DNA from: Berghia stephanieae
Taxonomy: Eukaryota > Mollusca > Gastropoda > Nudibranchia > Aeolidiidae
Reading direction: 5' to 3'
NCBI GenBank assembly: GCA_034508935.3
Contig: CM067442.1
Coordinates: 84,255,448-84,319,447 of the forward strand
DNA: 64,000 nt
Positions 1-17,632 of the stretch are shown one piece after another (positions within the stretch are counted from its first letter, which is position 1; each line of letters opens with the position of its first letter). Position numbers and translations under genes: made by a program. The notes beneath the pieces were generated by a model. It had not been told where the DNA came from. It made no database searches and worked only from the letters and a program-made list of their open reading frames with translations.

Positions 1-237
1 TCAAAATTATTTTTTATGGGTCTTGTTCACATTGACATAATACCATTTTGAGAGTCGGTCACATATTTCACAGGATGGAAGTGGATAACATAAGAAGCAA
101 ACTATTCATATGTTTACTCTTGGGTTGTCTAAAAAATCTCGCCTATATCAGTATCAGGTTATATCAACACTAAATCAATTTGTGGGGGGGGGGGGGGGGG
201 GAGAAAGAAGGATCTCACAAAAATCGATGTTTGTTTG

Positions 238-640
238 ATGTTTTGTTTTTAAGGGTTTTATGACGCTTGCGGCACAATTTGGTCATATCAGCGCCAGTAA
301 AAAGAAGAAAATGGAATAGTCAAAATATTCTAGATTTACAATCAAAGCACCCAAGAAAAAGTAAGACAATGGGGAACAAAATTGTGGTCAAAGAAGAAAC
401 AAATCACTAGGACAAGATTCCCCCATTCATTGACTTCTTACACATCTTATACACATTCTCACATCCAGTGTGCACCGTCAAAATGACAAATATAATTGTT
501 TCCCTATCTAAGAAAACTCTCAGTCTAGACCCAGGGGAAGTAATCCACGATAAGGACAGAAAGCCACATGGAAGGGAAATACAGATATAGATAACAAAGA
601 GGAGACAGCAAGAAGGAATCCATTTAGTAAAGCAAAGAAA
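238..640 (-). repeat. Family A interspersed repeat, diverged copy
   Basis: Read on the minus strand, this matches the other family A copies (about 21937-22482, 52243-52775, 59440-60070). Shared blocks include the 'tcagcgccagtaaaaa' segment near 290, 'aagcacccaagaaaaa' near 345, and the block around 575 with 'cacatggaagggaaat'. The minus-strand 3' end (low coordinates) is the 'acccttaaaaac'-type end. No coding capacity is apparent. It could be a SINE or a LINE 3'-end-derived element. Confidence 0.65.
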
Positions 641-1672
641 CTTGTTTACTGAGCCAGTGCCCTTGAATCATTTCACTATTTCCCAATCAGCATCTGTCCA
701 CAAAATCTTTAAACAACTACCCTAAGGCACAACACACATTATAGCATTACAGCTCGACTGACAACTTGGCTGAGGGTTGCACTTAAGTTGCTGAATGGTT
801 TGAATCAGAATGAACAGCTGATCAAAGGAAGACAATAAGATTGACTCAGTTGGGGTTTTTTTTATTTGTTTTGTTTTTTTTCAAATTTTTAAACCAATTT
901 TTTACCAAAATTTGATTGTCCTTTCCCTATTCTTTTAAAATGGAGGAAAAATCCATTTCATACAAAACAAATTGTACTTAGGTCATCCTTCCCCTTATTA
1001 CTGGCACTCTTCGAATATCTGATTTCATATAGCCATATATAATCATTCACAATCAGGCAAACGGGGCAAAATGTGAATAAAATAATGTTTCCAAGGACAC
1101 AACAAAACAGTCAATTTAATATCATATGCTAATCAAAATCGATTTTCTATCAGAATATGCCTCGACAACTCTATTAATTGCATCATTAGTCAAATTGTGG
1201 AGCCTAACTACGTTGAAAATTACAAAGTTTTATTTTTGTTGTTGTTGTCTTAAAAATAAAATAAAGAGAAATATAATCTATAGAGTAGGTTGTGTCTGGG
1301 ATATCACAAATATTTACCACTAGTAAGCCACCACTGTCAGAGACAATCAGACATGCTGTCGACTATTGTGAACAGAGATAGCGAGAACAGCTGGTGAAGT
1401 TATGATCCAGCCACAACCGCTTCTTGAGTGAAAAGATGCCAATTGAATTGCTTTTTTTTATTCCTGGTCATGTTCTCTGGGCAAAACGTAACAATAGTTT
1501 CTTCATTTTCTTCTAAATTAATATTCAATTAAAGATTAGCACTATATTTATCAAATAAAAGGGGTTATCAAATTAGACTTGTCTCATGTCTAGACTTTTC
1601 AATGTAAAAGAGACTTGGAATAACACTTCCTTTGGGTCCCTTTAATATAACTACCCTGATAAACTTTTAACT

Positions 1673-2397
1673 ACAGTCATTGACAAAATTTTAAGACCAC
1701 TCAGCTGACATATTGTAGGTCTGACTTTTGTTGTGATTATTGCTTAACATAATTCAATGAATGATCTAATCACGTATAATATTCTTTTTTTGTTATTGCA
1801 CCAGCCATCGCTAGCCTATTGTTGAGCTTCCAAAATAAATCTTTCAATTTTACCTGAACGGATGCTGCAGCACCTTTATTGCAACAAATTTATCTTTATA
1901 AGTTGGATAAAAGCAACATCCCTTTCAAAGATCCAAAAGGCTAAAACTGTTACATTTTTCAACGAAGGGTATCCAGAATTAATTGGTGTGTAAGTTATTT
2001 GTAGCAACATAACTGTGCACATTGCAATCAACAATTTCAAAATTAATGGGAATTTTGTGAAAGCCTTTGCCTTAATTTGAATTCATTCCTTAACTAAGGA
2101 AGAAGTAAAGAAAAAGGTAGACAACTTTTGCATATTCGATTTTTGCAAGAACCTAAGAGAGAAATGTGGAAGCAAAAAATTTTCAATGGGGTATTGCAAC
2201 ATCTTAAAGCTGAGAACGCTGCATCCCATTCAGGCAGATATCAAAAGCAAAAGATTACCTATAAAATACTTAAGCCATTCTAAAGTAAACGGTCTAAGTG
2301 GAATGGTAATAAAATAATGATTTTCAAATATTTTCTTGTTCTTATTCAGAAAAAGACAAAAATCCAAGTGGTCTTAAAATTTTGTTGACAATTGTAT
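1673..2397. mobile_element. Tc1/mariner-like non-autonomous element
   Basis: Inverted ends are visible. The left end reads 'cagtcattgacaaaatttt' and continues 'aagaccac'; the right end near 2370-2395 is its reverse complement with few mismatches, sharing 'caaaattttaagaccac'. Both ends abut TA, consistent with the TA target duplication of Tc1/mariner transposons. The roughly 700 bp interior shows no intact transposase frame, so this is a deletion derivative or MITE. Confidence 0.65.
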
Positions 2398-2562
2398 ACT
2401 CATTTCATTTTTTTTAAATAACACAACTAAGAAAAGAAAATGGAAAAAGTCAGCACAATGCGTTAGTAAAAATATACCATGCCTACGAACGAATCTGTCC
2501 ATATAATTAATTTTTTTTTAAAACTGAAATCACCATGAATCAAGAACAAAGCAAATAATTCA

Positions 2563-8454
<5,892 letters not shown>

Positions 8455-8541
8455 GATGAAGATGAAGATGGGAGGAATAATATCCAGACATCTAGTAGAC
8501 AGGAATATGATATTGTATAGTGGTTTATTCCTTTGCTTGGT

Positions 8542-8597
<56 letters not shown>

Positions 8598-8828
8598 TGT
8601 GTGTGTGTTTGTTTTTTGGATTGGTTCTTTTATTCTGCTATGATATGGAGAAGTAAGATCTAATTAAATATTTATTGCAATTCAATGATAATAAAGAAAT
8701 ATCAGTGACATCACTGCACACAAAATTTTTAAAAAAAAAAGGGGGGGGGGTGTGGATGGAGTTGGCTATAGTAGTGATGTTAATATTAACAGTGGTTACA
8801 GTGATGGTGGTGGTGTGTAGTAGTAGTA

Positions 8829-8860
<32 letters not shown>

Positions 8861-9175
8861 TAGTAGTAGTAGTAGTAGTAATAGTAGTAGTAGTAGTATT
8901 TGGTAGTGGATTTGTTTACCACAATAAATCATATGGAAATCAATTCCAAACAGATTTTGTCAGCAACCTTCTGTCATTTTGTCTCCGTTGCACATTGAAA
9001 AGAGTATAAATCAATTGAAAGATTAATAATTTTTTCTCTTTACCTTCGTAAAAATTTAATTTCTGGTTGTATATATATATGTTTAACATGTCTTGATTTA
9101 CATCAGTCTATACTTCAATCACTGAAAGAATGTCACTCTCATAGATCAGTAGTAGTTGTAGTAGAAGTAGTAGAA

Positions 9176-9241
<66 letters not shown>

Positions 9242-10500
9242 AAGTAGTAGTAGTAGTAGTAGTAGGAGGAGGAGGAAGAGGAGTAGTAGTAGTCACAGTG
9301 GTAGCGGTAGCAGTAGTGATAGTAGCAGCAGTAGAAGTTGTTGGGAGAAGTAGGAGGTGAATAAATAGGAGGAAGAAGAGCAAGGATGGGTAAGAGGAAA
9401 ATAGATGGAAAAAAAAACCATTGTATGTAATAGTAATAGTAAAAATAGCTACATAGAGAGTCTAGTTTAAGTGGGAAAGTTGGTTAATTATTAGATGTTC
9501 TTTATTATGTCACTGTTTTAATTATACTTTGTTCATCAGTGTATTCCTATATCCACATTTTTTTAAAAATACATTGGCATATGAAATTGATGCATATCAA
9601 TATTTTTAATTTCTTTAAAAAGAGAGAAAATTAAATTCTTTTTAAATTATTGTCACACCATTTTCCTGGAAGCCGGCCATACTTAGCCATTCACGTTTGA
9701 AAAAATTCAATTTCAAAAGTTTCCAATTTGGAATGAAAACAAGTGATGGATGATGTATTTAAAGTAAAAGGATTAGAGATAATAACAAAGGCAAATATAG
9801 AACATTTTTCAGCTTTTAAACTAACATAACTTTCCTTATGATTATCTCATTTTCACAGTTTATAATGATTAGACGTCTAGGTCAGTGGTCAGCAGGTTTC
9901 ATTGTGAGCTCAGCCCATTTTGAAGTTTTTACCTCAGAGTAAAACGTTAGGCTGCCAAAATTGATTTTTATTTGTCTAAAAATGATAAATAAATTATAAA
10001 CATAAGCCCCCCCCCCCCCCCCCCCTTTTTTTTTTTTCACTCCACCACTGCTCCTAAGTCCTCCAGTTTTTTTTTTTTTGTTTGTTTTTTTTTTTTTTTG
10101 GGTCAAATGCAATATAATTGCTATCATCCTTATAATTTATAATAACCAAACTTGTCTAACCAACAAACAAGGTCGGTAATCATTATGTGCAAAGCCAGCT
10201 GCCTTCAAAATATTTCAGTTTTCTGTACACTTTTTTAGAAGGGTATAGCAATGAGACTAACAATAATCAAGTATAAACAGGTCAAATGGAAAATCAAATT
10301 TAGACTGATGTCTACCAAAGACCAAAAAACAATTATTTTTTTTGTTCTCTACTCCACTCGTTTCTAATTTATTCATTTTAGTTTGTTTTGTTTTTTAATC
10401 GTGTAACGTTGTATTGATGCTAAGAAAATGAAAAAAAAAAGAAACAAAAAAAAAAAAAAACACTATGATTAGTGTGGCTGGGTATGAGAGGGGGCGGGGG
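8455..10500. other. Upstream of the bZIP gene: simple-repeat-rich, no gene seen
   Basis: Contains (TG)n at 8545-8596, (TAG)n at 8818-8900 and 9150-9275, and poly-C/poly-T at 10008-10038. Open frames here are translations of these repeats and are not called genes. Confidence 0.75.
9150..9275. repeat. (TAG)n microsatellite
   Basis: A TAG trinucleotide run with scattered GAA and GGA variants. A second, shorter run is at 8818-8900. Confidence 0.95.
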
Positions 10501-10549
10501 AGCAATGGAGGTGTAAATGTAGATACCCATGGCGGGAGAGAAAGAATTC

Positions 10550-11000
10550 AGGTCATTCATAGTCCTGTTTGTGGTTTATGAATAAACGGAAACTCGCTCG
10601 GGTCGAGCTCGGCACATTCCAACCTTTACTCAATGGCTTAAAATAGTCGTGAGATAAGGCCCAAGAGCGAATTTCATTGGTCGAGAGCAAGCAGCCAGAG
10701 TGTCAATCACAAATTTAGCAACATGTCGGTTGTGTCGTGCCGCTCCGCCATGCAAGCAAAACTGAATGGGGCAACAACGAGTGCAGACAATTTCAATACG
10801 CCAATACGTAAAGAGATTGAATTTTTTGCTTTTTTCACATTGTGTAAACTCAAAAAAAATTTAAAAATCGATTTAACGTGACGTAACTCATGGATTAGGT
10901 CCTTTTTTAAAAACAAGAATATTCACTCTCTGCCCGCGACGCCCTCGTTTGGCCTTGCGTGCGTGTGTAGTTGTAGTGTAACGATTGTCTGACCGAATTG
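10550..11000 (-). promoter_or_regulatory. CpG-enriched segment, candidate promoter of the bZIP gene
   Basis: CpG is visibly denser here than in the surrounding AT-rich DNA (for example 'ctcgctcgggtcgagctcgg' near 10590). An inverted CCAAT ('attgg') lies near 10677. It sits 2.1-2.5 kb upstream of the first recognised bZIP coding exon, so it could hold the promoter and a 5' untranslated exon. This is inference only. Confidence 0.3.
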
Positions 11001-11960
11001 AGTCGGGGACGAGGACGCATAGCACACCATAATTTGTCTCTGATTTAAACGAACTGAACTTGATGCAGACTTCTAATAAATGCTCATAATTACCAATGTT
11101 ATTCAAAGATAACGCTGTGCATAAATCCAAAATGATTGCATAATGGAATCTGAAGAAATGAATATTTTTACTCCTCCTTTCAAATCCACCGATTTGTCGA
11201 AAACAATACAAGGTGGTCTTGGGGTCGGTGTTTGTTGTCTGTAGTAAAAAGAAGAGCTCATGTCAAGGGGCGCTAATCTTTACTTGGCTCACAAACAAAC
11301 GAACACATTGATGATAATAATTACTCAAATATAGCAGATACATTATTAATTCTATTAAGAACGTTACTTTTTCCTCACAGTCGTGTTTGTTCTTTTAACC
11401 ATACATCCTTATTGCCTCAGATTGACAAAAAATGATGAGATGTTACTGCTACGGGAATATGGTTTGACCTTTGAAAAAATATACGGTTCAAGGGGTCGAC
11501 AAATTGCAGGTCACTTTGACATGCTGCAACGGCAGCAACGCATTGAACTTGAGTTTTGAGGACAAGACTGATGGTGTCGCTGAGGTTGTATGTGTTTGTG
11601 ATATAATGGTGAAATTGGCGATAAATGGGACTTTTGTAGTAATAATGTCATGTCTCGTAGCATTTTGTTTTCAAATACTCGGAAATGGTAACAAATGGTA
11701 AATATTTCTTAATAGGTAAAAAAAGAAAATTAGTCCAAAATGCTTTATTACAGATGGCGTTACGTCATTTAATATATAGGCTATATAATTATGCATACTT
11801 CGACAATAAAAATATTTTGGTCTTATTTACGCGCATAGATTATTGATACTCTGGGTTAACCAAATACATCTCACCATTTCGCCAGCCGGATATAACTATA
11901 GATAGTATGCAGATGACGTCACTCATCCTTTGTTAGGCCTTTGTTATTGTTTTTGCCATC
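11000..11960. other. Intergenic stretch without a recognised gene
   Basis: Short open frames here show no known motif. One feature of note is a perfect CRE palindrome TGACGTCA at 11914-11921. Confidence 0.6.
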
Positions 11961-11968
11961 CGCGTTTG

Positions 11969-12178
11969 TGAGTTGTTCTCACTAAACTGTATTAACCAGA
12001 CTATAAAAGTTCATGGTTACACAGAGTTTGTGTGTTGGTCCGTTATACTTCCGGATGGCAATGTTGTGAACTCCTTGGCCAGGTGCATTCTATCTATAAC
12101 GTACCAACACACAAAACTTTGTGTAACCTTAAACGTTTAGTTTATAGTATGATGAAAACAATTTAGTGAGAGCTACTC
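11969..12178. repeat. Family F foldback element
   Basis: Two inverted arms of about 80 bp (11969-12047 and 12094-12178) surround a spacer of about 46 bp. Matching blocks include 'ggttacacagagtttgtg' on the left and the reverse complement of 'caaaactttgtgtaacc' on the right, as well as 'ctcactaaa' and 'actataaa'. Arm similarity is roughly 75 percent by eye. A diverged relative starts at about 14850. Most likely a MITE-type foldback element. Confidence 0.65.
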
Positions 12179-13216
12179 ATAAAGTGGCAGGCGATAGATA
12201 TATAACAAAGACTTCAACGTCAATTTCGGCATTATCACACTACGTTTTAACATTGTCCGTTCCAGGTCCCGTGCGCATGGAACATCGCAAATTCCTCCAA
12301 AGTTTTTTAAAAATATGTGGTGACGTGATTTTTTCATCCGGGCTTTTATTACTTTAAGTGACATTACGAATTTTGAATACCGATAGTGATAAACCAGTTT
12401 TATCATAATCCAAATTCCTTTGATCTTTTAAACGTTTGCAATAAAATACTTTACAATGTTTACAGTAATGGTTTGTTCATTCTCTTTCTCGTGTATAACA
12501 AAGTTGCATTGAGTGACCTATCTGGGCAAATATTTTGGGTTGTTTCAGATAGTGTAATAATAGAGAGAATTTATATTGTACTTCACAACATTGAAAACAT
12601 GCTCACGGCACTTTATAATTCATCTCTTCCCTGGTGGACAACAATAATGGACGACACAAGCAGCGTGTTAAGTGCTTGTAACTTTTTCGGACAAAGACAT
12701 TGATGTCAAAAACAAAGGGGATCCTCCGAATTTTTACGTTCATCTTCGAATGTTACTGATATCAATCACAACATATCTCACCGTGTGTAATAGTGTTGTA
12801 ATCCATCCATATGTTCATTTATTCCAGACCCTTCGTTTATTATAGACGATAAAGAAGAAAAAAAAATCCCAAAATATGATACAGTAACTGATGCAAAAAA
12901 AAAACAAAAAACAAACATCGGCTTAACGTCAATAACAATTCTAGTGTTCGAGCAAATTATCATTAAAATCCATCAGTGATTGTGAAGATATCAACGCCAA
13001 CTTGTTCACACGGATTGTGGAACGGACTGTAGGGAATGCCAAGATAGATACCAGTGGGGATAATGTCAAGTTGTCAAAATGGAGGAAAATTTATCTGTCC
13101 GTCGGTTAAAGTCGCAATCCAAATCCAAAATGACATATCAAACCATATTTAGGCGATATAATGTTACATATGAATACTACCATAAACACATCCATTCCAA
13201 GCATAAGATGTATATA
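12179..13216. other. Intergenic stretch without a recognised gene
   Basis: AT-rich, with small open frames that lack recognisable motifs. Nothing else seen. Confidence 0.6.
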
Positions 13217-13221
13217 TATAT

Positions 13222-13269
<48 letters not shown>
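13217..13269. repeat. (TA)n microsatellite
   Basis: A pure TA run read directly from the sequence. Confidence 0.95.
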
Positions 13270-13273
<4 letters not shown>

Positions 13274-13668
13274 ATATTGTATAAGTTGTAAATACCCTTT
13301 AAACCACACAATTTATGACGCCAACAATGTTACTCAACCACTACATAAAGAGATGATAAACTTTTGGCTCAAACGCCATACCAATCTCATGACTTATACT
13401 AGAACTTATTGGTTGTTGCAACAAAGTGCTCATGCAACTTGTAATGAGACTCGTGAATTTTAAATTAATTGCAAAACGTAGCCACTCCAAAATAGAAATG
13501 ACAAAATTAAATGAAAAATCAACCATTCATTCTTTCTTTCCTATGTCTATTAAACTTCCTTCTTGTAATAAATTATGTTTTTCTCTGTGATCAGAAAAAA
13601 AAAAAACAGAAAAAATGCATGTGTAAGGGTGGGGAAAGTGAAGGAGTGAAGATAATGATAAGATAAAG

Positions 13669-13672
<4 letters not shown>

Positions 13673-13729
<57 letters not shown>

Positions 13730-13758
13730 GTAGGGAGAGGGGAGAGAGAGAGCGAGAG

Positions 13759-13812
<54 letters not shown>
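13673..13812. repeat. (GA)n microsatellite adjoining an interspersed repeat
   Basis: A GA-rich tract with a few interruptions. A similar tract at 45558-45658 also precedes a copy of the interspersed repeat that follows here (13890-14345), so (GA)n may be part of that element. Confidence 0.9.
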
Positions 13813-13818
<6 letters not shown>

Positions 13819-13889
13819 CCAAAATGTTAAATGAAATTACATAAGCATTCTATATGTATTTAAATAAACAAAAATAATAATAATATTCC

Positions 13890-14345
13890 CCTTTCCTGTT
13901 GACCATCATCTTATCCAGGACAGCTATTCGTCTTTTATCACTTTTGGCACTTGGCGCCAGCCTGTCTAGGCTGACATCATAAAACTGGGAGCGTCTACAG
14001 AATTCATGCAATTGAACACTGATGTCAAATTATGACTTACGACATGGTCGCGTTGATTTTTTTTTTCCACCTGAAGTATGCATTAATACAAACTCTACAA
14101 TTAGAATTCCGTTAATGAACAAAAACAAAAACGACAAAAACAAAGAAAAACAAAACAAAACAAAATTTTTTTTTTCGATGTGTTTTTCTGACATGAACAT
14201 TAGATATGGCAAAAATATATTAAGCAAAGATAATAAGCAAACGGAAAAAAATATGTCTGAAATGCTTGAAAAGGCGGAAAGTTAAAATCACTGATCAGTG
14301 TTAGAGCTCCGTCTCACAACCAAGGGATAAGTTTCGATACCGGGA
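13890..14345 (+). repeat. Interspersed repeat G with tRNA-like 3' part
   Basis: The 5' half matches 45890-46100 (shared 'ggcgccagcctgtctagg'-like block, 'attcatgcaa', 'tgacatgaac'). The 3' half, 14177-14343, is almost identical to 16934-17101. The end (14290-14343) looks tRNA-derived: 'tcagtgttagagctc' resembles an A box and 'aagtttcgatacc' a B box. Partial inverted relatives lie at about 44920-45030. Confidence 0.65.
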
Positions 14346-14465
14346 GCAGCCAAGATTTGCTCTGACCCCACTGTTCACTCAAAAGTATTGGATATTGGAT
14401 AGCTAGATCTGGAGGAAACAATTGGAGGAAACCACTTTACAATAAACTAGCGTCTTTTCTCAATG
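14290..14465 (+). repeat. Possible tRNA-derived SINE
   Basis: A and B box-like motifs, 'tcagtgttagagctc' and 'gtttcgataccgggagc', are spaced as in tRNA heads. The body runs on to about 14465. Anticodon and acceptor stems are not preserved well enough to call a tRNA gene. Confidence 0.45.
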
Positions 14466-14489
14466 TTAGGGCTACAGACAAACTCGGGC

Positions 14490-14645
14490 TCTATGGCTAC
14501 AGCGAAGGTCTGATAACCCATATATTCTTATGGCTTTATTGTTGCTATGGAAATATTCTCAAATCAACTGAAAACATTGTCCATTACAACAATGTTAATT
14601 CAAGCCCATAATTACGTTTATCTATCAGCGGCTTGTATGCCCTAC
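14490..14645. repeat. Family E foldback element, copy 1
   Basis: Contains the family core 'attacaacaatgttaatt' and an inverted partner block near 14535, with 'ggtctgataaccca' at one end. Related copies are at 15180-15410, 36740-36900 and 51735-51910. Confidence 0.5.
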
Positions 14646-14849
14646 ATGGAGTTGTTACTGTAAAATCTTACCCTAAAATTAAATCAACCTTGGGAGGAAA
14701 GTCCAATTAATCATTAGATTTTTGACCAATCAAAACGGGGTATTTGTGACACACTCTCAGGCCGCTCGGGCAGTTGTTTACAAACAAAAGAATAAATGAG
14801 ATTGACACCACCCTGCTCTTTTCTTCTTTTTTATTTTAACCGCTAGTTG

Positions 14850-15140
14850 TGTGATTAGTTCTCATTAGATTCGCTCAATAAGACTATAAACGTTTAAACG
14901 TTCAATGATGTCTGTGATGGTGCGACTGTTAAACGCATACCATCGATGGTAATAATGCGTGGTTAGCTTAGTTTAGAACTAACTGCTATTGTCCGAGGGG
15001 CGAGGTTATCTTCCCTTTCACTAGATGTCTATTGTAATGCATCGTCTCAAAACAGTATTGTGTCGCTGTGACGGATGCTTAAAATTGAACTATACGTTTA
15101 GCTTTTAAATTTTAGTTGATAAAACGGCCTTCATTGAGCA
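14850..15140. repeat. Family F foldback element, diverged copy
   Basis: The left part, 'gttctcattagattcgctc' followed by 'actataaacgtttaaacg', matches the arm of 11969-12178. The right arm is weak, so the end point is approximate. Confidence 0.4.
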
Positions 15141-15179
15141 AAACTTTTTTATTAATTTTTAAAAATTGAATTTCCCAAT

Positions 15180-15410
15180 TGTTATTTTTACTTAAAACTA
15201 CATTTGTCTAGTTCTAGGGTACACTTATCGGCAGGTCTGATAACCGGACGTAACTAATGGGCCTGATTTAACATTGTTGTAATGAAGAGTATTTTGCGTT
15301 GGTCTGAGAGCGTATAATATGTACATAACAACAAAATGAGCCCATATCGATGTAGGTTATTAGTTTAGATAAGTAGGTACATGTCGGTCTAGTTCATTCA
15401 GATATAATTA
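15180..15410. repeat. Family E foldback element, copy 2
   Basis: The left arm contains 'ggtctgataaccgg' and 'taatgggcctgatttaacat'. The right arm has the complementary 'aaaatgagcccatat' and 'gtacatgtcggtctag'. It resembles 36740-36900 and 51735-51910. Confidence 0.6.
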
Positions 15411-16620
15411 CAGATTGACTTGGTGAGTCACATGATATTTTTTTAAAATAGTGATATTCTAAACGGACATCCATTGAGTGAATTTGCAAAATAATCGAGA
15501 TTTTATGATAAAAACAAACAAACGTGAAACAACATTTTAATCAGAGTGAAATTGAGTTCAGTTGAACAACCTTTCATCGTCTTATCTGTGCAGCTGTTTT
15601 ACTTAAGTTTTTATTTGTTGCTTTGTTTTGTTTCATTGTATTTGTTTTGTTTTTTTTTGTTTGGGGGGGGGGGGGGTTGTTTTCTTCCTCTCTCTTTTAT
15701 TACCTTTGACTAACGCTCTTTGAAATTACGTTCAATAATTATTTGTCGATGCTTTGATAATTTAATTTCGTGAATCGATATTGATGCATCGGCGACATGA
15801 CAAAGCAAAAAGGGAAGTAGAGCTGTTGGGATTGTAGTTTTTAGCTTTGTAGTTATGACCATGACTCATGACACGATTTTGTTAAGTATTATGAAAACAA
15901 ACTGATCTGTTACGAATGGGATACGTCAGTGTGGAATCACAATACGTAGATAACTGTTTAATCGTCCAGATTCTTATGGTGCATGCCATTGGAGCGTGAT
16001 ATTTTCGCAATGGTAGTGGAGCACGTTGATGCGGGCAAAAGCGGGGCAAGTTGATGCAGTGCACCAATGCATCAGATTCTATATCTTATAACAGATTTTT
16101 ATTATTTTTGGGCAGTTATATATTTTTAGTTAAGTATAACATACGTATTATAGCATCCCACTCTCTGAGGATAGCTTTGAAAAAAACACAGCCTGATGTA
16201 GAAAACAGCATGATCATCCATCCATGTAAAACGCTGGGCCTCTAACCCTTGGTTATCTCACAGAAACATATTGCCCCAGTCATCGAATAGATTCTCAGCG
16301 CTCATCAACCCATTGACAACATGGACCCCGGGTCCCGAAACACCTAAAGCCAATTTGACATCGCAAAGGCCCGTATTAAACGTTCGATAATCTTATTTAT
16401 AATTTATAACGATTCTTAATCTTTGGACATTGAATTGGTTATGTATAGCACTTATAAAAATGTCTTTGGGCGACTGCACCCTCCCCCAACAAAAAACACA
16501 CACACGAAATTAAAATAGGGCCTACATAAGAAAAAAAAAAGACATACGACCAACCTCCCCCCCAACCTAACAACAATAAAAAAAGAAAAGAAAAGAGGAA
16601 GAAGAAACAAACAAAAACCA
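15411..16620. other. Intergenic stretch without a recognised gene
   Basis: AT-rich with a poly-G run at 15663-15676. No gene, tRNA or named repeat recognised. Confidence 0.6.
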
Positions 16621-16623
16621 GCA

Positions 16624-17244
16624 GCAGAGCTGCCAACCCCATCTGATGAGAATGTGTACAAAGGGATCTCAAAATGAGGGAGATTTCATAAAAATGGGTA
16701 CAATCCTGAAATCGACGGAAACTAACCATTTTGAAAGTAAGAGGAAGTCACACCGCACAAGCTCAATCGCAGCAATAATGATGTTCCCAAGACTACAATC
16801 CAATCCTTTCAGAATTCTACCTCCCAGCATGAAGAACATAATTGGTCAAAAAATATATGAATATCCACTTGGTCACCAAGGTTTCTCTATAGGCTAGTAA
16901 TAATATGAATAGCAGCGTAACCCAACATCCAATGATGTGTTTTTCTGACATGAACATTAGATATGGCAAAAATATATTAAGCAAAGATAATAAGCAAACG
17001 GAAAAAAATATGTCTGAAATGCTTGAAAAGGCGGAAAGTTAAAATCACTGATCAGTGTTAGAGCTCCGTCTCACAACCAATGGGATAAGTTTCGATACCG
17101 GAGGTATATATAATAATGTAATAATAATGTAATATATACAAATACACTGAAAATGGGTACAATCTTGGGGGAAATGCGTACAAGCGTACAATCGCTGAAA
17201 ATGCGTACAATTCCGCATTTTTTGCGGTAGGTTGGCAGCTCTGC
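16624..17244. mobile_element. Short TIR element with a nested repeat
   Basis: Perfect 15-bp terminal inverted repeats 'gcagagctgccaacc' lie at 16624-16638 and, inverted, at 17230-17244. Both are flanked by 'agca', a possible 4-bp target duplication. The arms share 'gtgtacaa/gggtacaat' motifs inside. The centre holds a near-identical copy (16934-17101) of the 3' part of repeat G, so one element is nested in the other. No transposase is present; the family is not assigned. Confidence 0.6.
16934..17101 (+). repeat. Near-identical copy of 14177-14343
   Basis: Base-by-base reading shows a single one-base difference over about 167 bp relative to 14177-14343. It ends at the tRNA-like 'cgataccgg'. 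Such identity in neutral DNA indicates a recent copying event. Confidence 0.85.
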
Positions 17245-17394
17245 AGCAGACATTAGCTGTTTCCAGTCCCCCGTTTCTCTCTCGGTGATTTATTTCAGGT
17301 AGGGCAGAAAATGAGTACCTTATGTACAGTCAAGTGGCATGGCTTTTCATCTGCGGGAAAACTAGAAAAGAGTACCAATAATACATGTGTAATA

Positions 17395-17580
17395 GTAGTG
17401 CTGCTTTGTAGTTTTTCGGTATAACACGCTTTAGATCATGTAGGACCCTGGTTCGAGTTTTGGTCTGGACAGCGTGTAGTCGAGTCCTTGGTAAATGCTC
17501 TTTACTCACATTTTCTTACCGCAGTTTTGAAATGAATACCTGGCCGTAAACAGCGTTACCTTTGTCGAAAAAAAAAAATG
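17395..17580 (+). repeat. tRNA-derived SINE, family D, copy 1
   Basis: A B box 'ggttcgagttttgg' sits near 17452. The body 'gtagtcgagtccttgg' and 'acagcgttacctttgtc' matches the copy at 57525-57803. It ends in an A-rich run. Confidence 0.7.
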
Positions 17581-17632
17581 TAATAGTAATATAGCCTTAT
17601 AGGCGTCATGTCTAGTCAAATAATTTAAGTTT

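Larger units (their letters stand above)
1..2562. other. 3' flank of the bZIP gene
   Basis: No coding exon is recognised here. The stretch lies downstream of the bZIP stop codon on the minus strand, so part of it is probably 3' untranslated region. It contains a poly-G run (182-200), a diverged family A repeat (about 238-640) and a Tc1/mariner-like short element (1673-2397). Several minus-strand AATAAA-like hexamers occur (for example tttatt at 1875-1880), but none can be chosen as the real poly(A) signal without transcript data. Confidence 0.6.

Noticed and set aside
11914-11921. Perfect CRE site TGACGTCA (also at 47041-47048) as an autoregulatory bZIP site
   Set aside because: An 8-bp palindrome is expected by chance at low frequency in 64 kb and there is no binding evidence. 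Noted only as context.
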